DNA from: Hyperoplus lanceolatus
Taxonomy: Eukaryota; Chordata; Actinopteri; Uranoscopiformes; Ammodytidae
Assembly: GCA_026929865.2 (NCBI GenBank)
Contig: CM049404.1
Span: 3,846,001 to 3,910,000, forward strand
Direction: 5' to 3'
DNA length: 64,000 nt
The notes beneath the pieces were generated by a model. It ran no database searches. It saw only the letters and a list, made by a program, of their open reading frames with translations, and was not told the origin of the DNA. Shown here in pieces: positions 47,641 to 58,210 of this stretch. The position numbers and the translations under genes were made by a program. The stretch's first letter is position 1. Each line of letters opens with the position of its first letter.

Positions 47641-48621
47641 GCGGTAAACGACGGTGCCCGCTTGTTTCTTTTGCTGCCGCTTTATTCCATTCTCACGTGT
47701 GTGCCTATATCCACGGGGTAGGCCTATATATGCGCTAATGGGCTTGATTACTACTTGGATACACTTGTTGCCACACACACACCCGCACCCGCACCCACAC
47801 ACACACACACGATACATGCGTAGCCTAATTGCACCTGTGTGGGGGAGACCACGGGGCGCTGTGTGTGACTTATGCGCTGATAAAGAGGTGGGTGATCGAT
47901 TCGCCTGGCATCGATTTATTCAGTTTCAGCACCACCGCGGTGGACAGCTCCCACTAAAGAGCTTCTTTCGCTTCATCATCTTACGGCTTCTCCAAAGATG
48001 GCACTTAAGAAGCCATCTGGGAAACACCCGTATCTTAGCGCTCCGTCTTAGGCGAACCCTTCTTTCGACCCTTCTTTGGTCCCAAAGAACGATCGAATCT
48101 GGGAAACGCGGCCATTTTCTGTTAGGGCAATACAAAATTGGAATTCACTGCCTAGCACTATCAATGATATACATATATATTCCACCTTTACAGCACATCT
48201 TAAAACATGGCTGTCCGACAACTACTGCACATTAATTTCTGTCAGACGTGATGTGTGTGTTTGATGTGTCATTGTTGCTGCCGCTCCATCTCTGCTACCT
48301 GCCTACATGTTCTGCCCTATGTACTTTCAATGTGATCTTTGTGGCCTATTTTCCCTTGTCTCCTGTGTGTTTGTGTTGTTGTTGCATGAACTGCCTTGAT
48401 ATCTTTGCCATCATCTGTGCTTGCCTGTTTGTTCTTGCTCCAACTGTGTGCAAAGTGTTTGTTTATCTTTTTCCACCTTCTTGCTCAGGCCTGCATGTAT
48501 TGTAGGTTGCCTACTGACTGGCCTGGGACTAAAGCTGGAAATTAGCCAAATAGGCTAAAGCTGCTCCTTCTCAAAGGGGACTGTCCACAAAACTATAAAC
48601 AAATAAACTAAACTAAACTAT

Positions 48622-49092
48622 CTTGATAAATGCAATGAAAAATGCTCCAATACTGAGTTGAACACTGAGAGAGAACTATTGGTGGCTAAACAAACAGTAT
48701 GTTTGAATTTTGTGAAAGTACAGTCAATGCAGGCATTCGCTAGCACTGAGCAAACATACATAGAACAGGGTAAGCTATTTGCGTGATCTGTGACACACAA
48801 TTGTGGCTTCTATTTCCTGAAAACATGTATTTTTCTGTAAGTGTGGGCATGGAGCAGCCATAGTAGTATGCAGTTCCGACAATTCCATCTCCAGCTGTCT
48901 GATAGTGTAATAACACTTAGAATTTGATAGAGACATTAGCAATATGTCATTCGGTATTATTATGAATATGAACTCAATGGATGGCAGGTAGTTTGTCTTA
49001 ATGACTTCTGGTGACTTCAAACTACCTTTTCATTTTTCAGCGTCTGTCTGTTTTACCATTCCCTGTGTCTGTTTCATCCCACCTTGGTCCAG
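48622..49092. other. nphp4 intron, nothing recognised
   Basis: Between the LINE tail and the exon at 49093. Confidence 0.45.
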
Positions 49093-49250
49093 GCCTACTT
49101 GGGAGTCAGCCACATGGCCCACCTGGAAGTGGACCTCCAGGGTGAGGGGGATGTGTCACCTTCATCTCAGGACGATGGAGTCCAACTCCAGGAGCTGCCC
49201 TTCACCCCTGTCCACGCTCCTGTCATCAGTCTGGGCTTGAATGTGCCTAG
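49093..49250 (+). CDS. nphp4: nphp4 exon, internal
   Basis: A 158 bp exon after CTTGGTCCAG, ending CCTAG|GTGAGA; start phase 0, end phase 2. It reads AYLGVSHMAHLEVDLQGEG and ends with QLQELPFTPVHAPV and LGLNVP plus two bases. The human protein has EAGISHLEADL and QLQELPFTPLHAPI at the same place. This is one of the best-conserved blocks in the window and marks the return from the linker to ordered sequence. It is separated from the previous exon by a 13.8 kb intron that holds the nested LINE/Harbinger/hAT. Confidence 0.93.
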
Positions 49251-50830
49251 GTGAGACCCCCCTCTATTGTCTCCTAACAGGCGTGGGCAATGATCTGTTT
49301 TATAATGTTGTTATCCACAAACATCCTTTCTAACTGTATAACTATATTCATCATTCCAAATCAAAGATCTTGTCAATTATTTACGCTTGATAACTTTACA
49401 GGAATTTATTTTAGATCAGGCTGACTAACCCTATGCTCTGGTATTTTGAACCAATCACAACATTTCTCTGCCTGAACATTCTATAAAAACAATGACTGTC
49501 GCTATGGAGAACATTAAATATGGCCACGCCCACACAGTCCAGTCAAACCGTCTCTAGAACGTAAAAAAAAAGTAAAGGCATACTATGTGACATTTTAATG
49601 AAAAAAATAAATGATCCAGTCACACAAAAATAATCCCTCTCATTGATCACATCCGCCCCACTATAATATGTGGTGGTGTGTTTATCTGCACAGTCCTCCT
49701 CTCTCTGGCTGGATTAGTAACATTTGTTGGTATTGTTTTGTAGACAGAAGACTCAGGTTTAAGTTCCACCCAAGCTCCTCCCTGCTGCTTCGCGGGGCCC
49801 AGAGCAGAAGCCTGTTGACAGAAGGGGGGGGGGGGTTGGTTAGCTCAGTAGCTTTGGTTAGCTCAGTAGCTAACACTCTGATATGTACTGTATGTCTAGC
49901 TGGAAAGTGGTGGTGTCCTGTTGGTGCCTGCTCACCTGCTTGCACGGCTATCATATTTGATTTGTATTATTTAGAGCAGGTTTTCCAAAGGTCCTGAATC
50001 CAATATCTTGGAACTCTCTGCTCTCTGAAAGCAGAAACTTTGCCTGATCCTCCATGAGAAGTAAGGGAAATGTTGTCCTATATATTGCTGATGGAACCAG
50101 CTGCTGTAGCATTAATTGCAATACAGGGGGCCAGCTGTGACAATGGTAAGCACTGGCCAATATAAAAGATAGATGGCTCTCAATGTGTAAGCCTTCAAAA
50201 ATCTATTTGCTGAATACAGACTCGAATTCCGTGGCAGCACAGGACAGGTTGTTCTAGTGTATTCTAAATGTATGAAACAACTACCATTTGGGGATCTGTC
50301 CCTCCTTTGATTGATTTATATATATATGGAGCTTTAGTTGGTAACACATTGTTTCCTTTGCATTAACCTAACCTCTTCATGGCTGCAAGGGACGAGTAAG
50401 TTTGTTCCTTGTGTTTGAATAGGAGGATATATTGAGTGAAGCCAATTTAAAAGATCCTTCTAACATGCTACAGTGGGATCCGGCCCCGGTATCTCAGTGT
50501 GTGTAAGCTCTAGTACAGTCCTTCATTACCACAGCAGTTCACTGTCTTGCGATCTACAGAAGGGGTATTGATCGGCTCACTAATTGGCAGCTTGTGTTTC
50601 ACAGAGGGTGACTATAGTGAGCGATGTTGTCAGTAAGTAAAGAGAATTCAGCTCAGAGCCAATTAAAAAAAAAAACAAAAAAAAAACGTTTTGTCAGCCA
50701 TAACTTGGCTCTGTGGATTATGGTCTCAACATTGTTTTGTAACCGCCAAGAGGTTTTGAAAAGGATTTTTATAGAATGCAATGAATTAGGCCTCACAGTT
50801 TACTTTGCAGCTAATGATAGATTTGATAAG
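49251..50830. other. nphp4 intron, nothing recognised
   Basis: No supported exon or element end; a G run lies near 49826-49836. Confidence 0.45.
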
Positions 50831-50834
50831 AGGA

Positions 50835-52312
50835 TTTCATCCCCCTTTTACCGATCTCTCCTCAAACACCCCAGTGGACCCCCCTCCCTGCATTATTACT
50901 GCTGACCAGGTCAGAGGAGAACTGAGGAAGCTTCGCCCAAAGAAAGCAGCGGGCCCGGATAACGTGTGCCCACGTCTACTGAAGACCTGCGCTGCTGAAC
51001 TTGGGGAGCCGCTGCAGCACGTCTTCAACCTAAGCCTACAACTAGGGAGAGTGCCCACCCTCTGGAAGACATCTTGCATAGTTCCGGTTCCAAAGAAAAC
51101 CCGACCTAGCGAGCTGACTGACTTCTGACCGGTGACACTCACATCACATCTGATGAAGACTCTGGAGCGGCTCCTTCTCAGACACCTCAGGCCTCAGGTG
51201 CAGCACGCTCAGGACCCTCTACAGTTTGCCTACCGGACAGGGGTTGGTGTGGAGGATGCCATCCTGTATCTCCTACACCGGGCCCACTCACATCTGGACA
51301 AGGGGGCGGGCACAGTCAGGATTCTTTTCCTAGACTTCTCTAGTGCCTTCAACACAATCCAGCCCCTCATTCTGCAAAACAAACTGTCAGCCATGCATGT
51401 GGACCCCACCTGATAACCTGGATCACCAACTACCTCACAGGCAGACCACAGTTTGTTCGATTAAAGGACACCACATCGGACATCTTAATCAGCAGCACTG
51501 GGGCGCCTCAGGGGACTGTGCTGGCCCCTCTTCTCTTCACCTTATACACCTCCGACTTCAGCCACAACTCTGCATCATGCCATGTCCAGAAGTTTGCTGA
51601 CGACACAGCCATCATGGGGTGTATAGGGGGGGACCAAGAGGAGGAGTACCGTACTCTGGTGAGTGACTTTGTCACCTGGAGCCATGCAAACCACCTGCAG
51701 CTCAATATATCAAAAACCAAAGAGCTGGTGATTGACTTTGGGAAGGCAAAGCCACGCCCCCAAGCAGTGGAAATCGATGGGGTAGAGGTGGAAACTGTGG
51801 GCAGTTACAAATACCTGGGAGTGTGGCTGGACAAGAAGCTGGGCTGGGCAATAAATACCAGCCATCTGTACAAAAAAGGCCAAAGCAGATTATACTTTTT
51901 AAGGAGGCTGCGATCCTTCAACATCTGCAGCAAACTTCTGCTTATGTTTTACCAGTCGGTGGTCGCCAGCATCCTCTTTTACGCTGTGGTGTGTTGGGGA
52001 GGCAGCGCAACTAAGAAGGACTCCTCCAGGCTGGACAAGCTAATCAAGCGGGCCGGCTCTGTGGTCGGCATGAAGCTGGATGGTCTGGTGACAGTGGCAG
52101 AGAAGAGAACCGCAAGGAAACTTCTGGACATCCTGGAGGACACCGGCCACCCTCTGCACACGGTCATCAGCAACCAGAGAAGCTCATTCAGTGACAGGTT
52201 GCTCCTCCCCAGATGCAGAACCAACAGACTAAAAAACTCATTTGTCCATCGTGCCATCATACTCCACAACTCCACACATGGAGGGAGGAGGGGGGTGGCT
52301 GATGGAACATAA
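50835..52312 (+). pseudogene. LINE reverse transcriptase, frameshifted
   Basis: Reads ITADQVRGELRKLRPKKAAG and VCPRLLKTCAAELG (N-terminal RT region) until a stop after TDF near 51126, where a single CGA to TGA change would explain the break. It continues TLERLLLRHLRPQV and FLDFSSAFNTIQP (motif A) to a frameshift near 51410. The last frame has TGAPQGTVLAPLLFTLY (motif B), FADDT at 51593-51607 (motif C), LQLNISKTKELVIDFG (D), YKYLGVWLDKKL (E) and a thumb ending at GVADGT. Two or more breaks make it inactive. The family is different from the LINE at 43465. The endonuclease is missing. Confidence 0.85.
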
Positions 52313-52596
52313 CCGCAACAGCTTGCATAATCTATTTATTTATTGCTACACACTAAGGTCAAACAGAGATATAAATGAATAACTGTTGCTAACATCTGCT
52401 GCTGCTGCTTCTTTTTAAAATGTATTTATATATATAAATCTGTATTTTACTGTTTTACCGTGTATATTGATGCATTTTAGTGACTTGCTTGTGTCTTGTT
52501 GCATGTACTACAGCTGCTGCTGGATTTTTGAATTTCCCTGAAGGAACACTCCCAAGGGATCAATAAAGTGTCTATCTATCTATCTATCTATCTATC
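50835..52596 (+). mobile_element. CR1/L2/Rex1-group LINE fragment with (TCTA)n tail
   Basis: 5'-truncated LINE in the same strand as nphp4. It begins around the KKAAGPDNV region and ends in GGGATCAATAAAGTG followed by (TCTA)n (about 52570-52596). A 13 bp block ATGGCGGACCAGG occurs after the tail at about 52604 and again near 52673. Confidence 0.85.
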
Positions 52597-53114
52597 ATCT
52601 ACTATGGCGGACCAGGTCTATCTGTCGATCTCTACTACTATCTACTCTACTCTACTATCTACTCTATCATAATGGCGGACCAGGCTTGTCGAGGGGGGGA
52701 CGCTTGGTGGAGAAAGCGCACCCTCCAAAAATAATGGTCACAGTAACTCGGCACCAAGGCATTGCATTAGTGCAGAGGGGTCTGTACATAAGCAGCTGGC
52801 AATGGAGATAGTTCCCACAATCCCACAGTTTGGATCCAGAACCTCTTGCTCTACAGTTCAGTGAGCTGAAACAACTCTGTCTCTTCGCTCAGAGCCAGAA
52901 CATCTTTTTTTGACTGTTTTGCTGTGTGGAGTGAGTGACCCATTTCTCCGAGATGAACCATGACGTCTTAAGAAGTTTAATTGAAGTTGCTGCGCCAATC
53001 TGATCCAGCCCCTCTTTGTAACTTAATTAAGATGTTAGTTTGAGCGATGGGGAAGAGAGAGGGGAAAACATGAAATTCACACATCTGCATAGAAAAGCCA
53101 ATAGGACTGTTGCC
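52597..53114. other. nphp4 intron, nothing recognised beyond TCTA-like sequence
   Basis: A CTACTATCTACTCTA stretch to about 52670, then unremarkable DNA. Confidence 0.45.
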
Positions 53115-53584
53115 TTAAAGGGATAGTTCAGTATTTTTTTTATAGTGGGTTTTGTTTGAGGTTACTTATGCATAGTTAGTCTGTTTCCTTATGGAGATGA
53201 CTGTCTGAGCGGTAGTTTTAAGAAGTCAGCCTTTTTGCTGTTTCAGAGGGAGCTGGCTGAAAAACACTTTTTCGCCCACGTATATAAATACTTAACTCAG
53301 AAATAAATATCCGTTCAATTGTACACAAAATGTCGGATTTTTTCACTGCTGATTTGCAGACTGATATGCAGCACTTCACCGATGCATAATATACTCGGCT
53401 TAGTAATACAATAGCAAAATAAATGGCTGTCTGCCAGTGCTGTGTAGCGCATAGGTCTGCAAATCAGTGGTGGGAACATTTTTAAATTCAGTATACAATT
53501 GAACTGATATTTATTTTGAGGTAGGCATTTATATATTTGCTAAAAAAAAATTCTGCTGGCCCCCTGTGCACAGTACAAGTAGTA

Positions 53585-54878
53585 GGGGAGAGTGGCCTAA
53601 GTTGTTCCGGTGGGGAAGTTGTGCCACCCCTTGTTTCTAGAAAACCATAGAAGAAATTGGAAATGTGACCACATATCTAAGAAGAGCCATCCATTTAACT
53701 CATCCTGTAAAGAAGGGAGAAACATGGAATAAGATATAAGCACATTTAAGCTCAAAAAACAGTTTTTTGCCTTTCAAAGTAAAATTTCCATGATCAAGGT
53801 GTTTTGATTATTGTGTCTGAACAATTATAGACACGTTTGAAAACATTTGACACATGTTTTAGTGCTTTAGTATGCTACACGTTGTGTCTATATAGTTAGC
53901 ACGATATCAGCCCTAAACTGCTGCATCATGCTCATTATCCAAAATTCTGGGGTTGGGGTGATTTGTGCCAGAGGGCCTGGGGTGAGTTATAAGTAAGTAA
54001 GTAAAATGTATTTATCAAAGCACATTTATAACAGTTTGCACTGTCCAAAGTGCTGGAAAATAGTGCATTCAGTAGGTAAAAAATTAAGGTAAAATAACAA
54101 TAACCAAAATAAAAGACATAAAGCCCAGACATCCACATATAAACACATCTAGTAGTGCAGAGGTAAGATAGTTAATGGGAGGAAAAGCCAGGTTGTACAG
54201 ATGGGTTTTGAACCTTGATTTAAAGGCAGAAATGGAGGGGGAATCGCATATGCCAGGTGGCAGTTGGTTCTACAAGAGCGGAGCAGCTAGTGCAAAGTAC
54301 ATTTCTGAGAGTTGTGCCATCGGCATGGCTGTATACGCTGGTCACCAAAAGAAAGTGATTGTCTACAGTAGCTCAGAAGAGAGTCACATCTCCATTCCAC
54401 TTAACGACACCACTGATAAGGGTTCAGATGGCCAGAAAGATGATGATGGTGACTTTGTCATTGTGAGCTTTGCAGGTAAAACCATTAGATCTGCTAGGCC
54501 TCGTTTAAGAAAATTGTCCTTCAATCTTTGTAAAATATTTACTTTATTTACTTTAAATAAACCTTAAATAAGTGATTGTCTAATGGATTTGTCTTGCATT
54601 ACAGTTTATGAGATATATATCAATGGCACAATTTACCCCATGGTATTCTCTCCAACGGCACAACTTACACCACACCGGGGGCAAGTTGTGCCACAAGACA
54701 ACTTTTTTTCGGAAAGCTATATTTCTTTAACAGTTTATTCCAGATACAACGTTTTTATTGCCAGGGATGCACAACACCCTGAAATATATGTACATATTTG
54801 AGTTGGAGACTTTACTGTAAAGGTCTCACTTTAAAATCACTTTGAGCAAAAAGTGGCACAACTTAGGCCACTCTCCCC
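53585..54878. mobile_element. Family F1 DNA transposon, copy 2, nested
   Basis: Ends GGGGAGAGTGGCCTAA and TTAGGCCACTCTCCCC, with TA on both sides (53583-53584 and 54879-54880). Length 1,294 bp. It is collinear with copy 1 at high identity over the whole length, including the passenger tail. It keeps a 33-38 bp block (about 54578-54612) that copy 1 has lost. Confidence 0.88.
54290..54475 (+). pseudogene. Coding-like exon in F1 copy 2
   Basis: Open reading AKYISESCAIGMAVYAGHQK through VIVYSSSEESHISIPLND to GQKDDDGDFVIVSFAG, ending at a possible donor CAG|GTAAAA. An acceptor-like TTGCATTACAG lies at 54594-54604. The acidic run followed by GDFVIV-x-F looks like the start of a small beta-barrel found at the C-terminus of some transposon proteins; that is only a guess. 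Unrecognised otherwise. It stays in frame here but not in copy 1. Confidence 0.45.
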
Positions 54879-54923
54879 TACCAAAGACAACCCCACTTCA
54901 AAAATACCGCACTTTCCCTTTAA

Positions 54924-55819
54924 TTAGTTTGATCAAGGTTCCGTTTTCGTTCTTTCACAAGTGCGACGCTGTTTGCTTGACTGTTTTTAACCAACCTGGA
55001 CAACCGGCAGCATCACTGTCATGATAAGCCAAAACATTATGGTTCATTCTTCCCCAGTGCTTGCACTTTAGCCCGGGCCCATCTGTGCACTGTGTGTTTA
55101 TCCTACCCAAAATGTTTGGTGTCAGCGTTGAAAGTATAAGTTATGAGTGTTTCCGTAGTTGTGGGGAAAAAAACAGGTGGCCACCATGATTAGAGATAAC
55201 TGCCAATTATACTTGAAAGTCCTGAGGGAGCACTTTGGTGCCTGTTCCCCTCTCCCCTTGTAAGTGTTCTTGTGGCGCCACTGCTTGAATGATACTGCTG
55301 ACACGCCCGTGCTGTACTAATCATTGTTTAGCAGTATTTTGAGTCAGGTCCAACCAGGTACTCAAAGTCAGCTTCAGTTTCATTTTACAGGCGTAGAGGT
55401 CTTACTGAAATGAAATGTTTAAAAAATAAACTGTCTTTTGGGAAAACAATTGCAACAATTACTATTACTATAATGTATGTATTTGCATGCACTCTTTATT
55501 ATATTGTGCACACACACATATTGTGTTTATTTAGTCCTGTGTTAAGTCCACTTTTTTCTGTATTAAAAAAGGCAGCTTCAGTTGAACAGGTTGAAGTGAG
55601 TAAAACTGAAACTATCTCCTGAAAGATCAATGTCTTCTTGAGCGAGAAGAAATGGAACTGATCCAAGATCAACTGAACTGACACATTACCTCCTGCTGCT
55701 CGTAAAGCATGGGGTAACGTCATCTGCTGAGCTCTTTTCAGCTCGGAGAATGATGGATGTGTGCTCACACTACTCTGGAAGAAGCTTGCTCTAAACCAAC
55801 TCTTTTCTTTCTCCTCTAG
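54924..55819. other. nphp4 intron, nothing recognised
   Basis: No supported element ends. The acceptor region before 55820 is pyrimidine-rich. Confidence 0.5.
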
Positions 55820-56011
55820 TTCCTCTTCAGTCAGCTCCAGGAGCTCCTTGGCCCACCTCTTCTCTGCAGGCTTCCCAGACATAGTGGACCGTAGTGGGCA
55901 GGTGGCGGACGTCCTGGACCCCACTGAGCCCGTGAACTTTGACCCCCAGCGGGAGGACACTGACCCTCTACAGGGGAACCTGCTGGTGTTCCAGTTTCTG
56001 GCATTTACCAG
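55820..56011 (+). CDS. nphp4: nphp4 exon, internal
   Basis: A 192 bp exon after CTTTCTCCTCTAG, ending TTTACCAG|GTGAGG; start phase 2, end phase 2. It reads SSSVSSRSSLAHLFSAGFPD, then VADVLDPTEPVNFDPQREDT and LVFQFLAFT plus two bases of an Arg codon. The human protein has SRASMVLLQSSGFPEI, TEPVTFNPQKEESD and VLQFLAFSR in the same order. An alternative AG 11 bp inside (CCTCTTCAG) could serve as a second acceptor but would break the frame. Confidence 0.93.
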
Positions 56012-56040
56012 GTGAGGCTTGCTGTGCTGGCTCACATGAA

Positions 56041-56116
56041 GCCTTGTTTCCATTAGGTGCTGTGGTTCCAGTGCCCTCCTGAAACAAACTGTGTTTCTCA
56101 GTGGAAACATGGCATA
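56041..56116. repeat. Diverged small MITE (AGCCTTGTTTCCATT ends)
   Basis: AAGCCTTGTTTCCATTAGGTGC and TTCTCAGTGGAAACATGGC form imperfect inverted ends, related to the MITE at 13921. It starts 29 bp after the exon. Confidence 0.55.
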
Positions 56117-58070
56117 AGACTGCAGTGCTTCTATTGAATAGCTCATAAACTGCCCAATGTGTGGTATAAATGTGGCCTCTATGTTGTGATAGATTAAGTA
56201 ATATATTCTTGAAGTATTATTGTGACTATAACCATTTGTGTCCAGGAATTCCAGAGCTGTAGTGGTTACGGGCATTGACTTGACAGCAACGTACTCCCAT
56301 CTCACACTGAGACAGTTTGCATTTTGGTTGACGGCCAAGAGCAAAGTCCTGGCGGCATTGAGATATCTTTACCTTTATTTATTTATTTTTTGTAATGAAC
56401 TTGCAGCCTAAATCTTCAATACAAGCATTAAGTCCTGCCAGTCGTCTTCCACACACGTCAAGTACATATACCCACATACAGAACACACACATAAACCCAT
56501 TTTCCCTTGCTGCACGGGCTGAATAGTAGTATGTCTGTCAGCGGGCCATCACAAAAGCCCTGGAGCTCGCGTCCCCTCTGTCAGCAGCTGACAGTTGGGG
56601 GGGGGGGTGAAGGATGGGTAGGGAACACAGCATTCTCTCTCTGGGTGTCCTTCTGTCTTGTCATCTGCACTGTCAGCAGTTTGATAGACCCAACTCACAT
56701 CTGTCTTGTTCATCAGAGACTCACCACCATAACTTCCCATGTGCTACCAACCTCAACACTCTAATAATGTCTCGCTGTTAACAGACTTGTGCATTGTGCT
56801 GTGTGAAGTGACGGAACTATTTTCTTTCGGTTAGAATAAATACATGTGGATAGAGATGTCTCTTTTCCATGACAAATGTGGCATCCCAGGGAATCTTGTA
56901 GATCTGCCGAAGATATACCCAGATCAACTCACTTGGATTACTCTATACCTCCATTACTTCTGTTGTCGACATGGTGTGTGTGTGTCAGAGCCGGCCCAAG
57001 CCTTCATGGGGCCCTAAGTGAAATATGATTAGGGGGGCCCCTCTCCAATGTTAGCGCTGCTGAAACTATATTTCTTTGTTAAATATCATTCACACACCCA
57101 GTGTTTTCCGCTAGTGCCTCCACTGTGCAGCTGTGCGAAAATATTAGACAGCCGAGATTCAGACCCTCCTAGGCGGGTCCGGGGGTATGCCCCCCCGGGA
57201 GTTTTTTTTTAACCTTTTTCACTTCCGCATTGGATGCTGGTAGAAATCGCTGTGGTTGGAGCTTGGATGTAACACGTTTCCTGTCTCCAGGTTTCCCCCT
57301 GCACAGCATCAGTTCCTATGTTATTTCCTACAGGTTGGCAATTAAATCCCCTTCCTTTACTGCAGGAAGACGACTTTGATACTAGAATCTAGTCATCTTG
57401 TAAGATTACAACAGTAAATATAGCACAGCCTCTGGGTATTTTTCGAGACTCCCAGCATATTATCAGTGAGGAGACAGGGTAACAAAACAGACATTTTAAT
57501 ATCAGAAAGTATGGATTTTTTACTTTAATATCTATGTATTGTGTAGGTATGGAAGCTTATTTGATTTTTTATGTTGTTGTTGTCAAGACCACCTTAGGGC
57601 AACCTGAAACCACATACACATACCACATTACATTACATGATTGTGACAAACGGGCCTGTCAGGAAGGGATTTAGGCAGCCGCAGCAGCAGTAGAATGGGA
57701 GCCCATGGATAAGCACCGTCATTTCTACCTCTCCACCAGGTGCTATAATTATCAATATTTCTGTTTACATGAATGAATATAAATGTCCGCTCCTCTGTGA
57801 AGATGGAGCAGCGGAATATCGGGAGTGTGTGATTGATTGGCAGGTCACACAACACTTGTATTAGAATCTGCAGTGAGTGGTTGTTGGGGGGTCTACCAGC
57901 ACACTCCAGCTTGTTTTTCTTTTGTCCTCATTATCAATTACAAAATGACTGATTGTTAATTAGATCATCACATGGAAACAGGAAAAAACTCACCCCTTGT
58001 CCACCATACAAATGTGTTTTCAGTGCTATATTGAATAGTTGCAGACTTTTTGGTGGCCAATTCCATTAGC
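56117..58070. other. nphp4 intron, hAT-like scraps
   Basis: CAGAGCCGGCCCAAGCC at 56986 looks like a hAT left end. GGGGGTATGCCCCCCCGGGAG near 57182-57202 is shared with the hAT at 3095-4711 (near 3433-3453). No complete element found. Confidence 0.4.
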
Positions 58071-58075
58071 AGCTT

Positions 58076-58076
<1 letters not shown>

Positions 58077-58168
<92 letters not shown>

Positions 58169-58175
58169 GTGCGCG
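58077..58175. repeat. (GT)n microsatellite
   Basis: About 43 pure GT units to about 58162, then GTGC variants. Confidence 0.95.
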
Positions 58176-58210
58176 TGTGCGCTGATGTCGATGCTGCTTC
58201 TATTTTTTAA

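Larger units (their letters stand above)
44527..48113. mobile_element. PIF/Harbinger-type transposon inside the LINE, itself holding a hAT
   Basis: Perfect inverted ends GGCCGCGTTTCCCAGATTCG, with ATT on both sides (44524-44526 and 48114-48116). Removing it restores the LINE reading QQSFSVRAIQ. Total length is 3,587 bp, of which 45621-47213 is a later hAT and its duplication. It carries a transposase remnant (+ strand, about 45010-45330) and a Myb/SANT-like remnant (- strand, about 47640-47450), the two-gene layout of PIF/Harbinger. Confidence 0.9.
43465..48621 (+). mobile_element. CR1/L2/Rex1-group LINE, 5'-truncated, split by a Harbinger insertion
   Basis: The reverse transcriptase body runs to 44526. 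The same LINE resumes at 48117 with FSVRAIQNWNSLPSTI and HLKTWLSDN, then a 3' UTR ending in AAACTAAACTAAACTA near 48621. The 3.6 kb between is the Harbinger element plus its hAT. The left boundary is approximate; the N-terminal endonuclease part is missing. Confidence 0.88.
53119..54919. mobile_element. TTAA MITE (AGGGATAGTTCAGTAT family) holding F1 copy 2
   Basis: TTAA at 53115-53118 and 54920-54923. Ends AGGGATAGTTCAGTATTTTT and AAAAATACCGCACTTTCCCT are inverted with a few mismatches. About 505 bp without the F1 insertion at 53585-54878. Confidence 0.82.

Noticed and set aside
55499..56344. 281-residue minus-strand open frame
   Set aside because: It is the antisense of the nphp4 exon 55820-56011 plus intron; no known protein.
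56986..57225. Complete hAT element starting CAGAGCCGGCCC
   Set aside because: No matching right end or 8 bp duplication found; listed only as scraps.
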